64,000 bases of DNA from Bog-473 sp963730395 (lineage in GTDB: Bacteria; Actinomycetota; Acidimicrobiia; Acidimicrobiales; RAAP-2), in the NCBI GenBank assembly GCA_963730395.1, contig CAVSSK010000018.1, positions 62,001 through 126,000 on the forward strand, given 5' to 3'. The position numbers and the translations under genes were made by a program. How positions within the stretch are numbered: the stretch's first letter is position 1; each line of letters starts with the position of its first letter. Of the stretch, positions 16,139-25,566 are shown piece after piece. The notes under the pieces were generated by a model. The model did no database searches and had not been told where the DNA came from. It saw only the letters and a program-made list of their open reading frames with translations.

Positions 16139-17638
16139 TCAAGGAATTGGGGTTCCCGATGGGCAACGGGTGAGGGCGGCGTGAAAACCTTCGGATCGTA
16201 TGGCTTGAAATCCGTACACAACCTGAGGATTGCTCCATGACCAAACTCGGGCAGGATCTTTGTCCACGCTAGCGACGGTGGGAGCTCTTAGATTCCAGCA
16301 GACTGATGAGCGCAAGAGACCACCCTGTGCATTGACGAGCACGCTGAATGCCAAAACCACGACCGAACCGATGACACCGACTCGGTAAATCAATGGGCGG
16401 TGCTCGGGCTTCTTGGCTCGCCAAGCCACGATCCAGTCCACGAACGGGATCGAAAGAACGAAAAAGAACGGCAACGTTTCCGTCATGAACCGGGGCCCGA
16501 AGCTGGTCCCTGCCCACCAGATGGGAAACAGCGCTATTACGATGAGATAGCAAGGGATAGCTACTGAACTGAGCGCGTCGAGCGGCGTAACTGACTTCCG
16601 CCTACAGGCGATCACCATCCCGGCGATTGCGACCAGGACAATCGGGCTGAAGATGAACAACCCTCGCGATGGACTGATCAACTGTGCGCCCAACGATTCG
16701 AAGAAGGTTGACGGGAGCCCGAGCTTGCTGGCTTGGTCGTATGGCTGCAGCAGGGTTCCGTAGTAGTGATAGGTGACCACGGTCCAAGGAATGAATACGG
16801 CCAAGACCCCAATGACATAGACGGCCCTCGATCGTCTCGAGGTTTTCCAAAGCACCAGGATCGTCGCGAGCACCAGAGCGACGGCGTTGGTCGGTCGTAT
16901 GGTCACCGCCCCAGCCAGGCCCAATCCTGCGATCAGCGGCGCCCAGATCGAGTCCGTCTGGGATGCGTGGTCATCCCTGTTTCTCGGGAAGAGCTGGTCG
17001 AGCGCAACAAGGGCTACCGCGAGGAGCACAATCGACGGTCCGTGCTGCCACAGCGCCCGCGACGCGGTAGACCAAGCGCTGGTGGCGAATGCGAAAGCAA
17101 GTCCACAGAGCATGGCCCAATGACGGCGCTTCTTCGCTGGTCCCTGCAACCGTCTGTACGCGAGAATCGCCAAAGTGCCACAGGCCAGTGCTGTGACGAT
17201 CGAGGCGCTCCAGAGCTGGGCTAGACCCCCGAGTTGTGATTGATCGGTGACAACGGAGTCGGCTGAAGGACCCCCGACTACTTGGAGCAGATCGATGACA
17301 ACGACGGCGGGAATCGCAAAGAGTCCGACGGACCACGGGTACGACGTCAGGAGATGGCCCTTTGCGTGGCTAACGGTGTAGCTCCCTGCGACGGCCTTCA
17401 CGTGCTGATACGCATCGAGCGACAGCGTGTGTCGATTGACCAGGCTGACGGCCGTCGGAAAGGTCGCAAACGAGTCGTAGTTCGTAATGACGGGAGAGAG
17501 GGAAAAGACGGTTGCGGCGATCAAGAACACCGCGAACGCCATTTCCCATTGGAGCAGTTTCTCCCGGCGTCGCGCTCCGTCCCCTCGCGCCTCGATCAAA
17601 CCAGGTCCTGGCTGCCCCTCAAGAAGGAGCGATCCCAC
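16139..17638 (-). CDS. Polytopic membrane protein, PMT/GT39-like glycosyltransferase candidate
   Basis: A 499-residue integral membrane protein with about ten or more hydrophobic spans, starting at MAFAVFLIAATVFSLSPVITNYD. An acidic, aromatic first extracytoplasmic loop (NYDSFATFPTAVSLVNRHTLSLDAY) and the segments TIRPTNAVALVLA and WWAGTSFGPRFMTETLPFF recall GT-C fold transferases that use lipid-linked sugars. The exact family is not recognised. The start is GTG at 17638, possibly further in. It may modify the cell surface together with the neighbouring LysM and LytR_C proteins. Confidence 0.65.
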   Translation of the reverse strand: MGSLLLEGQPGPGLIEARGDGARRREKLLQWEMAFAVFLIAATVFSLSPVITNYDSFATFPTAVSLVNRHTLSLDAYQHVKAVAGSYTVSHAKGHLLTSYPWSVGLFAIPAVVVIDLLQVVGGPSADSVVTDQSQLGGLAQLWSASIVTALACGTLAILAYRRLQGPAKKRRHWAMLCGLAFAFATSAWSTASRALWQHGPSIVLLAVALVALDQLFPRNRDDHASQTDSIWAPLIAGLGLAGAVTIRPTNAVALVLATILVLWKTSRRSRAVYVIGVLAVFIPWTVVTYHYYGTLLQPYDQASKLGLPSTFFESLGAQLISPSRGLFIFSPIVLVAIAGMVIACRRKSVTPLDALSSVAIPCYLIVIALFPIWWAGTSFGPRFMTETLPFFFVLSIPFVDWIVAWRAKKPEHRPLIYRVGVIGSVVVLAFSVLVNAQGGLLRSSVCWNLRAPTVASVDKDPARVWSWSNPQVVYGFQAIRSEGFHAALTRCPSGTPIP

Positions 17639-18098
17639 GAAACCTCCGGCCTACGTAGATGACCTGGATGTGGCATTCCAGAATGAACGTCGCAAACCGA
17701 CGCTCTGGCGGCGTCAGACCGTGGCTAGCGACAACTGAACACACGATCTGGTTCATCGGCGCCGGAAGTCCGACACCTGAGGGTATTCTCCAACGCTCGG
17801 CCGGCTCTGTACCTAGCCCATATGTGCCTGATTCGGTATGGGGCGGGGGTTGGGAATATCGGTCCGTAAGAGGATCCTTGAATGGCACCGCGAGATGACC
17901 AAGCGGTCTCGGCCCTCACGATTGCTGCTGCGTCATGAAGACACATCCGGGCCACCCAAATGGTTCCTTCGGACGTGCGTATTTGAGCAGCCGTCGATAC
18001 GCGCTGCCGAATCGGGCCCCGTCTGGCGATGGCTCTAGCCCAAAGAGAGCCCTGTCCATGAAGGCGGAAGCTTCAAGGTGGTCACGAGCGAGGGGCGC
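17639..18098. other. 460-bp gap without a supported gene
   Basis: Several small frames cross this stretch on both strands, but their translations are not domain-like and none has a convincing start. It is relatively AT-rich compared with the housekeeping block. No RNA gene was recognised. Confidence 0.5.
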
Positions 18099-18638
18099 TC
18101 AGGTAGCCGGAACTGTCGTGGCCGGGAATCCGTTGCCGGCAAGGTCAGGCCCGATGATCACGACGATGTCAAGGCCAGTGGCGTTCGCGACTGGTACGGC
18201 CCCGGTCATCGGTTGGACCGCTGTCGTCGGCACGCCAAGCTCGGAAGCGACCAGCGCGGCCGCTTGTTGCTGCGACGGGGCGTAGTAGATCGTCGTCGTC
18301 GACGCCGCGGACGTACTGTTCCCCGGAGTGGAGACATTCCACCCGCTTTGCTGGAGCTGCTGGGTGAAATGGCCGGCTGCGTTGGGTTCCTGAGTGCCGT
18401 TTGCCACCAGAACCTTCACACTTGAATGAGCCACGGTCGACGTGGTCGTTGATGGCCGGTGTAGGGAAGTCGTCGCGGTGCTGGAAGTCGTCGCGGTGCC
18501 GGAAGTCGACGCGGCCTTGAAGTGAGGACCGACCACCGCTCCTACAAATCCCGCGAGCGCGAGTGCTCCCAGGCACGCAATGGCGATGCCGATACGCCTC
18601 CCCCAAGAGGTCTGCTCGTACGTGTGGAGAGGACTCAC
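18099..18638 (-). CDS. LytR_C-domain membrane-anchored protein
   Basis: The 179-residue protein has a short cytoplasmic start, one membrane span (IGIAIACLGALALAGFVGAVVG, about residues 16-37), a Thr/Ser-rich linker with repeated TATTS units and a C-terminal LytR_C domain (VKVLVANGTQEPNAAGHF, then ELGVPTTAV and VVIIGPDLAG). This domain accompanies LytR-CpsA-Psr wall-polymer transferases or stands alone in actinobacterial envelope proteins. It probably acts at the cell surface. The repeated TCGTCGCGGTG-type codons in the linker region suggest slippage-driven length variation. Confidence 0.8.
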   Translation of the reverse strand: MSPLHTYEQTSWGRRIGIAIACLGALALAGFVGAVVGPHFKAASTSGTATTSSTATTSLHRPSTTTSTVAHSSVKVLVANGTQEPNAAGHFTQQLQQSGWNVSTPGNSTSAASTTTIYYAPSQQQAAALVASELGVPTTAVQPMTGAVPVANATGLDIVVIIGPDLAGNGFPATTVPAT

Positions 18639-18813
18639 GATGCAGATTCTAGAGAGCGCGAGAGTGGGAAGCTCTTTGTCGGAGCCGGCCCGTTCGCGGC
18701 TCTCGCAGCCCGGGCTGGTATGCCATTCCGTGAGTTGAACCCGCTCCGGGAGTGGCGCAGTTCAGACGGCCTGACACAACGGGACCGTCCCGTAAGACCC
18801 GCCCAGAGGAGAT

Positions 18814-19600
18814 TCACGCACAGGTACGTCGTACGGGACATCCGACGGCACGGTTCGGACGCTGTTCACCCGCCGATCCGGGTGTCCCAGAATGCTCAGG
18901 CATTTCGTCGCCACGCTGTATCCCGAACGCCTGTAGCGGGTCACCCCTACGCCACCCACGACCGCCGAATCTGCCCTCGTCCCTCGTCTGATTGGTCCAC
19001 AGGGCAGGGGACCGATCACTGCAGGACCGGCGTGCTTCAGAGGAAACTGGGCATTCCAATGTTCTGGTCGAACCCCGTCCCGCCCCCATACTCGACCAAG
19101 GGCGCCAGACCGAGAGTATGACGACGAGACCGGTCAAGCCGGCAATCAACAACACCCATCCCAACGGGTCGATGGCACTTCCCTGTCCAGCGAAGAGGAA
19201 CTGGTGCGGGTTCACCAGAATCGACGGAACTGGGCGGCTGAAGCGCCGCCCGACCGGGACCGCCATGGCTTGAGAGCCGAGCGGGTCGCACGAGGATGAG
19301 CAGACCCAACCCTGCGACCACCGCACCCACCAGAGCACTGAAGGCGAGCAGCAGTGACCGGATTCGGATCGTGCTGCGGTCACGAGGCGTCGAGCTGACG
19401 ACGCCGCGGGCCATGGCCCAAGAGGCAGCGAAGGACTTAGGGTCGAAGTAGCCGTTCCCCAGCACCTCTTCGGGCGAAACACCGTCGGCTCGAGCCTCAG
19501 CGAGATCAGCCTCAAGGTCCGATGCCATCTCGTTGGCCTCGGCCTCGGGCATGCCGAGCCGACTCCACTCCCTCCGGCATTCGTCCACGAACTGGCTCAC
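18814..19600 (-). CDS. HAAS/DUF1700-like membrane protein, frameshifted
   Basis: It starts at GTG 19600, overlapping the stop of the PadR gene (GTGA), which is the classic PadR-HAAS pairing. The N-terminal helical domain (VSQFVDECRREWSRLGMPE...ANEMASDLEADLAEARADG) and a first membrane span (LLLAFSALVGAVVAGLGLLILV) are in one frame. The second span (DPLGWVLLIAGLTGLVVILSVW) is in another. An extra C in the run at 19282-19284 accounts for the change: dropping it gives LILVRPLGSQAMAV. The true C terminus is uncertain, since the second frame stays open to 18814. The protein probably modulates or is controlled by the PadR repressor. Confidence 0.65.
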
Positions 19601-19985
19601 AAGCTCACCTCCGTGTTCGCGACGCCAAGAACGCCGTCCACGGCATCGCGAGTGCACTGCCACTTGTGGACACCCGATGTCAGGGCCAGCTGACCCTCCC
19701 GGGAGAGCCGGTAGTACTTCCGCGGGGACCGCCGTTGCTGGCGGCCCGGTGCGTGTCCACGAGGCCGTCGCGCTCGAGTCGACCCAGCAATGGGTAGATC
19801 GAGCCCTCGCCGACGATAGAGAGCCCTCGCTCCCCGAGCCGCTTGGTCATCTCGTATCCGTAGGCTGGACCTTCGCCCATCACCGCCAAGAGGCACAGGT
19901 CCAGCACCCCACGGAGCAACTGGGTCCTGCGACCCCCGCTCACTCCCATGCCATGCATGATAGCGCCCGGTAGCTTGCGGTGCAA
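19597..19985 (-). CDS. PadR family transcriptional regulator, frameshifted
   Basis: The winged-helix core reads TQLLRGVLDLCLLAVMGEGPAYGYEMTKRL, then GSIYPLLGRLERDGLV, typical of PadR. The recognition wing changes frame near 19721: the first frame continues as non-homologous sequence while the second continues KYYRLSREGQLALT, the usual PadR wing. One missing base at CCGCGG would restore GPRRKYYRLS. The likely start is a Met near 19958 (MHGMGVSGGRRTQLL). The stop overlaps the start of the HAAS gene. The pair probably senses envelope stress, by analogy with PadR-HAAS systems. Confidence 0.75.
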
Positions 19986-20173
19986 GGGATGACCGCGGCC
20001 TCGGGCAGTCGGTCGAACTTGCTTCTACGGGTCATCGTCCCGGCGTTGGGGCACCTGCGATATCCTGGCCTTTCAGTGGGCTCTCCGTTATGGGAGGCCG
20101 GGTTTCAACCATTCGTCGCTGGGGCATTGCCCCATGCGAGCAAGACACAGTCCAGGCTGACAGGGAGGAAGCT

Positions 20174-20730
20174 GTGACCACTCTCGAAACCGGCCGAATG
20201 CCGCACTTCTGGTCGTCGACGTGCAGAACGGCGTAGTCGTTGGGAACTACGAGCGCGACGCAGTGGTGGCGAATATCGAGCGCATCGTTGAGAAATCGCG
20301 GCGGGAACAGATCCCTGTCATTTGGATCCAGGACTCTGGCGAGTCCCGTGCCATAGGTAGCGATCCCTGGAGATCGTCCCCGAACTGACCCCCCTCGACA
20401 CCGAGCCGCACGTCGACAAAATAGGCGGCGACGCATTCGAGGACACCACACTGGATTCGTCTTGTCGGGACTCAGAGTGGGCGACTCTTCGTCGTCGGAG
20501 CACAGACCGATGCATGCATCCGCTCCACTCTCCACGGCGCGTTCGTCAGGGGATACGACACGACCCTCGTCAGCGATGCTCACACAACAGAGGACCAAAC
20601 TTCTTGGGGGGCACCTCCCCCAGACCAGGTCATCGCCCACACGAACTTGTACTGGACCTTCCAGGCGGCGCCGGGACGGACCGCCCAGGTCGTCAAGACC
20701 AAGGAACTCGAATTCGGGCCGACATCCTGA
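20174..20730 (+). pseudogene. Isochorismatase-family cysteine hydrolase, decayed
   Basis: The remnant opens at GTG 20174 after GGGAGGAAG. Successive frames give NAALLVVDVQNGVVVGNYERDAV, then EIVPELTPLDTEPHVDKIGGDAFEDT, then FVVGAQTDACIRSTLHGAF and DAHTTEDQTSWGAPPPDQ. The catalytic aspartate (VVDVQN) and cysteine (TDACIRST) are present. About five single-base deletions interrupt it: near 20190, 20369, 20459, 20478 and at the N terminus junction. Each is only one base, so low read quality is possible, but the number favours real decay in the island. If restored, it would be a roughly 185-residue hydrolase of amides or isochorismate-like esters. Confidence 0.8.
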
Positions 20731-21057
20731 AGTCGGGAAGTCACCCGGCGGTCAGATCCGTTTACGCGCCATGTGACGACCGGTTCCGGTGGCCGGGGCA
20801 CCAGTGGAGAGGTTGCGGAGTTCGTGGCGCTCACCAGCCTTGCCGCCTTGGAGCCGTGGCGAAGGCGACAAGAGCGACACATTCTTCGAGCGCGACATGG
20901 GGTATGGAACGGCTGTGTAGATGCCACACCTGGGTCCCGAACGCGTCGAGCGCGGTTCGTTCGTCTCCTGGTTACGGCAGCGACTCCGGGAGATGACCCC
21001 CAGGGTCAGGGTTCTCCCTGATACCCAAAAGGCCAGGAGCCATGCAAGGCTTGCCAG
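20731..21057. other. 327-bp gap without a supported gene
   Basis: No frame here carries a recognisable domain. The stretch upstream of the ABC ATPase start has no obvious palindrome. A CCAGGAGCC element lies about 20 nt before the GTG at 21058 and is only a weak ribosome-binding site. Confidence 0.45.
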
Positions 21058-21960
21058 GTGATCGAGGCCCGGGGGCTTTCCAAGCGGTTCGGCAGCGTAG
21101 TGGCGGTGGACAACTTGTCCTTCGACGTCCGTCCGGGGACCGTGACCGGCTTCCTGGGTCCCAACGGGTCGGGCAAGTCGACCACGATGCGCATGATCAT
21201 GGGCCTCGACTCACCGGCGTCGGGTTCCGTCACCGTGTTGGGCCGTCGCTATCACGACCTCCCCTGGCCGTTGCGGGAGGTGGGCGGGCTCCTCGAAGCC
21301 AAGGCTATCCATCCCGGTCGCTCCGCCCGCGCCCACCTACTCACCCTGGCCCGGAGCAACGGGATCGCTCGGGCACGCGTCGACGAGGTGCTCGAGCTCG
21401 TGGGCCTCACTTCGGTCGCTCGGAAACGGGTGGGCAAGTTCTCGCTCGGGATGGGCCAGCGCCTCGGCATCGCCGCCGCTCTGCTCGGCGACCCGGGTGT
21501 GCTGCTGTTCGACGAGCCCGTGAACGGCCTCGACCCCGAGGGCATCCGCTGGGTGCGCACGCTTTGCAAAACGCTCGCCGGTGAGGGTCGGACCGTGTTC
21601 GTGTCGAGCCACCTGATGGCCGAGATGGCGCTCACCGCCGACCATCTGGTGGTCATCGGAAAGGGCAAGCTGATCGCCGAGACGTCGGTGGCTGACTTCG
21701 TGGCTCGAAGCTCTCGGCAGTCGGTCAAGGTCCGCACACCGGCGCCGCACCAATTGTCCGATGCCTTGACCAATGCAGGCGGGACCGTGATCGCCGATCC
21801 CGACGCGTCGATGACCGTCACCGGCCTGTCAGCGCCTGAAGTGGGTGACCTGGCCGCGGCGATGAGCATTGCCCTCCACGAACTGACCCCTGTTGCCTCA
21901 CTGGAGGACGCCTTCATGGAGATGACTGACGAAGCGGTCGAGTTCCGAGGTGGATCGTGA
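21058..21960 (+). CDS. ABC transporter ATP-binding protein (ABC-2 type)
   Basis: A 300-residue ATPase of the BcrA/CcmA type. Walker A is GPNGSGKSTT near residue 36, the signature is FSLGMGQRLGI (degenerate LSGGQ as usual in this class), Walker B is GVLLFDEPVNGLD, and the switch histidine is in FVSSHLMAEM. A C-terminal regulatory extension of about 80 residues follows. The start is GTG 21058. The permease gene overlaps its stop (GTGA at 21957), so the two form one exporter, probably of a drug, peptide or lipid. It lies inside the island, next to the right attachment repeat. Confidence 0.93.
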   Translation: MIEARGLSKRFGSVVAVDNLSFDVRPGTVTGFLGPNGSGKSTTMRMIMGLDSPASGSVTVLGRRYHDLPWPLREVGGLLEAKAIHPGRSARAHLLTLARSNGIARARVDEVLELVGLTSVARKRVGKFSLGMGQRLGIAAALLGDPGVLLFDEPVNGLDPEGIRWVRTLCKTLAGEGRTVFVSSHLMAEMALTADHLVVIGKGKLIAETSVADFVARSSRQSVKVRTPAPHQLSDALTNAGGTVIADPDASMTVTGLSAPEVGDLAAAMSIALHELTPVASLEDAFMEMTDEAVEFRGGS

Positions 21961-22862
21961 CCGCCGTGCTCGGGGCTCCGACCCCCTTCGCGATCGACGA
22001 GCCGCCGGGCCGCGTCGGTCTGCGTCGAGCCATGGCAGCCGAGTGGACGAAACTGTGGTCTGTCCGTTCGACCATGTGGACGCTCGCCGCTACGGTGGTG
22101 GCAGTCGTGGGCTTGTGCGCACTTGGCACCGGCACGGTGAGCCCCTCCGAGATCATCGAAGATCCGACCCGCCGGAGCCTGATCGGGATCTTCCTGGGCC
22201 AGCTCATCTTCGGGGTCCTCGGTGTGTTGGTGATGAGCGCGGAATACGGCACAGGAACGATCCGCGCCACGCTCTCGGCCGTGCCCCGTCGGCCCCTTGT
22301 CCTCACCGCCAAGGTCCTCGTCTTCGGAGCGGTGGCCGTCGTGGTGAGCGAGATCCTCGCCTTCAGCGCCTTCGCCGTCGGCCAGGCCATCTTGTCGGCC
22401 AAACACGCAGTCGGGTCCAAAGCGGCCGCTGTGCAACATGCCCAGCAATTCGGGGTAAAGCTCCCCCATAACATTCAGGCCGTGCTCACGACAGGCTCGG
22501 CGTCGTTGGGGCAGCCGGGCGTCCTTCGGGCCGTGATCGGTGCAGGTCTCTACCTCACCGTGCTCGGGTTGCTCGCACTTGGACTGGCCACCATCATTCG
22601 GCACACCGCCGGCGCCATCTCGGCCTTCGTCGGGGTAGTGCTGGTCCTACCCCTCATCGTTCAGGCGCTGCCCGCGTCGATCAGCAATGCGGTGGCCCGC
22701 TACCTGCCGGCCAATATCGGCCTGGTCATGTTCTCCACGGCTGGCGCGCCCGACCGCATCGGATACGCATTCAGCCCATGGACGGGCTTCGCCATTCTCC
22801 TGCTGTACACGGTGGTGATCCTGGCGATCGGTTGCTGGGTCCTCGTACGCCGCGACGCCTGA
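21957..22862 (+). CDS. ABC-2 type permease
   Basis: A 301-residue membrane protein with about six spans: WTLAATVVAVVGLCALG, then LIGIFLGQLIFGVLGVLVM, FGAVAVVVSEILAFSAFAV, LYLTVLGLLALGLAT, AISAFVGVVLVLPLI and GFAILLLYTVVILAIGCWVLV. It is the membrane partner of the ATPase directly upstream. The charged segment EYGTGTIRATLSAVPRR between spans is typical of ABC-2 permeases. It starts at GTG 21957. The substrate is unknown. Confidence 0.9.
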   Translation: MTAVLGAPTPFAIDEPPGRVGLRRAMAAEWTKLWSVRSTMWTLAATVVAVVGLCALGTGTVSPSEIIEDPTRRSLIGIFLGQLIFGVLGVLVMSAEYGTGTIRATLSAVPRRPLVLTAKVLVFGAVAVVVSEILAFSAFAVGQAILSAKHAVGSKAAAVQHAQQFGVKLPHNIQAVLTTGSASLGQPGVLRAVIGAGLYLTVLGLLALGLATIIRHTAGAISAFVGVVLVLPLIVQALPASISNAVARYLPANIGLVMFSTAGAPDRIGYAFSPWTGFAILLLYTVVILAIGCWVLVRRDA

Positions 22863-23374
22863 GCGCCGGCATGGCCCTGCGGCCTGCGTCGAGGGGTGTG
22901 CGCCTCGTGCCGTGCTGACTCTCAGCTCATCGACCCGGAATAGCAGACACCGCAGGGTGGAGCACCCGTGGTGCGATCGGATGTAGGCAACTATCGCGAC
23001 CGCTAAGTGGGCCATCCGCCAGCGGATCTTGGCAATCCAATCGGTCATCAAGTCGGGACACCAAGGAGACGGAACGAACCCCTTGGACTGGTTCCCGGCC
23101 TGGAGGACCACTTGCGATCCCGATGGAAAGTCTGGACAACCCCAATGGGCCTCCGGAGCCGGTGGCGCAGGTCCGAGTCCTGTCGGGGGCGCTGCGGACG
23201 ATGACCGCGGCGACAGGTTGACCTGGGGCCGACGAACCGAGCAGCGGGTCTGCGCGGTAGGATGAGCGTCTCGTCCCCTTGGGAGAGTCGCTTCGCTTGG
23301 GCAGGACGGCCATGTCGGCCGACGTCGCCCCGTGCAGGTTCGACGCCTCGACCGAGTCTCTCTGAGGAGCATCT
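22863..23374. other. 512-bp non-coding stretch holding the island's right end
   Basis: It contains the duplicated 3' half of tRNA-Arg at 23148-23194 and no supported gene. No integrase or excisionase remnant is visible beside it. The next gene starts at GTG 23375. Confidence 0.55.
23148..23194 (+). repeat. Right attachment site (attR-like), partial copy of tRNA-Arg
   Basis: This stretch matches 10282-10328 of the tRNA gene at 44 of 47 positions; the differences are at 23173, 23183 and 23193. No acceptor 5' strand or D arm precedes it, so it is not a tRNA gene. One change falls in the T loop (TTC to TCC). It probably marks the far end of an integrated element of about 12.9 kb. Confidence 0.75.
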
Positions 23375-24541
23375 GTGCGCGTCCCCAATTTGCCTGTAGA
23401 CGGCCTTGATGGCCGCGCTCGCTCCTTCGGGATTCTCAGCTCCTTCCCTCCAACTGCGTGCGGTCTGGCCACGTTCACCGCTGCGCTGGCGACCGGACTG
23501 GCGGCCAATGACACGCAAGTGGGCGTGGTGCGGGTCGTCGACGGAGACGGACCAACCTCGCCAAGCGATCGCGTCATCGGCGAGCTGGTCAACGGCTCAC
23601 GGCGCTCCGTGGTCGCGAGCTCAGACTCCCTGAATCAGTTCGATGTGGCGGTCGTACAGCACGAGTACGGCCTCTACGGGGGCGCCGACGGCGAAGAAGT
23701 ACTCGAGATCCTCGGTGGTCTGCAAGTCCCGTCGGTCGTGATCGCCCATACAGTCCTCGCAAACCCAACCTCGCACCAGCGCTCCGTGCTGAACGATGTG
23801 GCGGCCCTGGCGGACCGGGTGGTTGTCATGTCAGAGGCGGCCCGGGTCCGCCTCTGTGACGGCTTCGACGTCGACGTTTCGAAGGTGATCACCATCGCCC
23901 ACGGCGCCGCCATCCCTGCTGCGCGTGTCGTCCCAGATCGCGTGGGCCGTCCCCTGATTTTGACCTGGGGGCTGATCGGTCCGGGCAAGGGGATCGAACG
24001 CGCCATTGAGGCGATGAGGACGTTGCACGACCTCCCGATGCGGCCGCGCTATCTAGTCGCCGGCCAGACCCACCCCAAGGTGTTGGCCACACACGGAGAG
24101 GCGTACCGTCAGGACCGGATCGAGCAAGCGCAGCGCCACGGGATCGCCTCGTCCGTCGCATTCGACGCCGACTATCGCGACGTGGCGTCGCTCACGGCGT
24201 TGATCCAATCCAGCAAGGTGGTGGTCCTGCCCTATGACTCCAAGGACCAGGTCACGTCCGGCGTCCTGGTTGACGCCATTGCGGCGGGGCGACCTGTGGT
24301 CGCGACTGCATTTCCCCACGCCGTGGAATTGCTCTCGAGCGGCGCCGGACTAATCGTCGACCACGACGACCCCGATGCAATGGCGCGTGCCCTGGGGAGA
24401 ATCCTCACTCGGCCTGAGCTCGCCGCGAAGATGGCAGCCGAGGCCTCCCGGCTCGCGCCGAGCCTCGGATGGTCAGTAGTGGCCGGAGAGTACCTACGTG
24501 TGGCTAGTTCCCTCCTCGCAGAACGACTCGCATTGGTGTGA
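23375..24541 (+). CDS. Glycosyltransferase, GT4 type
   Basis: A 388-residue GT-B transferase. The N-terminal acceptor domain has the glycine-rich start ILSSFPPTACGLATFTAAL. The C-terminal nucleotide-sugar domain has LTWGLIGPGKGIERAIEAM, then SSKVVVLPYDSKDQVTSGVLVDAIAAGRPVVATAFPHAVELL, the usual donor-binding region. It starts at GTG 23375. The next gene starts inside its stop codon (GTGA). The gene context with a GH130 enzyme suggests mannose-containing glycans; that is inference. Confidence 0.85.
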   Translation: MRVPNLPVDGLDGRARSFGILSSFPPTACGLATFTAALATGLAANDTQVGVVRVVDGDGPTSPSDRVIGELVNGSRRSVVASSDSLNQFDVAVVQHEYGLYGGADGEEVLEILGGLQVPSVVIAHTVLANPTSHQRSVLNDVAALADRVVVMSEAARVRLCDGFDVDVSKVITIAHGAAIPAARVVPDRVGRPLILTWGLIGPGKGIERAIEAMRTLHDLPMRPRYLVAGQTHPKVLATHGEAYRQDRIEQAQRHGIASSVAFDADYRDVASLTALIQSSKVVVLPYDSKDQVTSGVLVDAIAAGRPVVATAFPHAVELLSSGAGLIVDHDDPDAMARALGRILTRPELAAKMAAEASRLAPSLGWSVVAGEYLRVASSLLAERLALV

Positions 24542-25566
24542 ACCCCCCGCTGCAACCTCCCGAGCCGGACTTCGGCCACCTCATCGATATGACTGACGGA
24601 CGCGGAACCTTCGAACATGCCCTCTTCCGTGAGCCCAGACCAGAGCATGGCTACTGCAGTGACGACATGGCACGCGTGCTTGTTGTGGCCACCCGGGAAC
24701 GTGGCCATGCATCGGCGATGCGCAACTTCGCGATGCTCAGCTTGAGCTTTCTGCAGGACGCGTTGGACTCGCATGGCAAGTGTCGGAATCGAATGAACCG
24801 AAATGGCGGGTGGGAAGATGTTCCGGCGCTCGATGACTGTTGGGGCAGAAGCATCTGGGGGCTAGGCACCGCGGCCTCACACAGCGGCGACCACCTGATA
24901 CGCCACCTTGCTGGAAGGGGACTCGACCGAGCAATGAGACAGCGCTCGCCATGGCCGAGGGCCATGGCATTCGCTGCGCTTGGTGCAGCCGAGCTGCTCA
25001 GCATCGACCCCGACGACACATCTGCTCGCGCCTTACTGTGCGATGCGGCAGATGCAATGACCGCACGAGGTCCACGTGCCGAGTGGCCGTGGCCTGAGCC
25101 GCGCCTCACGTACGCCAACGCCACGCTCCCCGAAGCCATGATCGCAGCCGGGACAGCGCTGGAACGTCCGGCCCTGGTCCGACGTGGATTGGACCTCTTG
25201 GAATGGCTGCTAGAACGCGAAACCCAGCTCGGCCATCTGTCGGTCACCCCAGTTGGGGGCAGTGGCCCCGACGACCTGGGTCCTCGGTACGACCAACAGC
25301 CCATTGAGGTGGCGGCACTTGCCGATGCCTGTGCCCGCGCTCAGGCTATCGACGGGGACCCACGTTGGATGCATGGGATCACTGCGGCCACCGATTGGTT
25401 TCTTGGTGACAATGACGGAGGGGTCCTCATGTGGGACCCCAGCACCGGCGGAGCCTTTGATGGTCTGCAGAAAGACGGCGCCAATCTAAACCAGGGCACC
25501 GAGTCGACGCTCGCCCTGCTTTCGACGATGCAGCACGCGCAGTCGTTACTGGGCGCCTTGCAGTGA
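24538..25566 (+). CDS. Predicted (alpha/alpha)6 glycosidase-like protein
   Basis: The 342-residue protein has repeated helix-rich motifs with aromatic and acidic loops: DMTDGRGTFEHALF, GYCSDDMARVLVVATRERG, ALDDCWGRSIWGLGTAAS and LGPRYDQQPIEVAALADAC. This layout suits a six-hairpin toroid as in several glycosidases and epimerases; the exact family is not recognised. It starts at GTG 24538, overlapping the stop of the glycosyltransferase, and its own stop overlaps the start of the GH130 gene, so the three are translationally coupled. It may trim or sense the same glycan. Confidence 0.6.
   Translation: MNPPLQPPEPDFGHLIDMTDGRGTFEHALFREPRPEHGYCSDDMARVLVVATRERGHASAMRNFAMLSLSFLQDALDSHGKCRNRMNRNGGWEDVPALDDCWGRSIWGLGTAASHSGDHLIRHLAGRGLDRAMRQRSPWPRAMAFAALGAAELLSIDPDDTSARALLCDAADAMTARGPRAEWPWPEPRLTYANATLPEAMIAAGTALERPALVRRGLDLLEWLLERETQLGHLSVTPVGGSGPDDLGPRYDQQPIEVAALADACARAQAIDGDPRWMHGITAATDWFLGDNDGGVLMWDPSTGGAFDGLQKDGANLNQGTESTLALLSTMQHAQSLLGALQ

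Noticed and set aside
17639..18098. Small open frames in the gap before the LytR_C gene
   Set aside because: None has a convincing ribosome-binding site, homology-like motif or codon pattern.
23148..23194. A second tRNA-Arg gene
   Set aside because: Only the 3' half is present, there is no D arm or 5' acceptor strand, and the T loop and acceptor carry changes, so it cannot fold as a tRNA.
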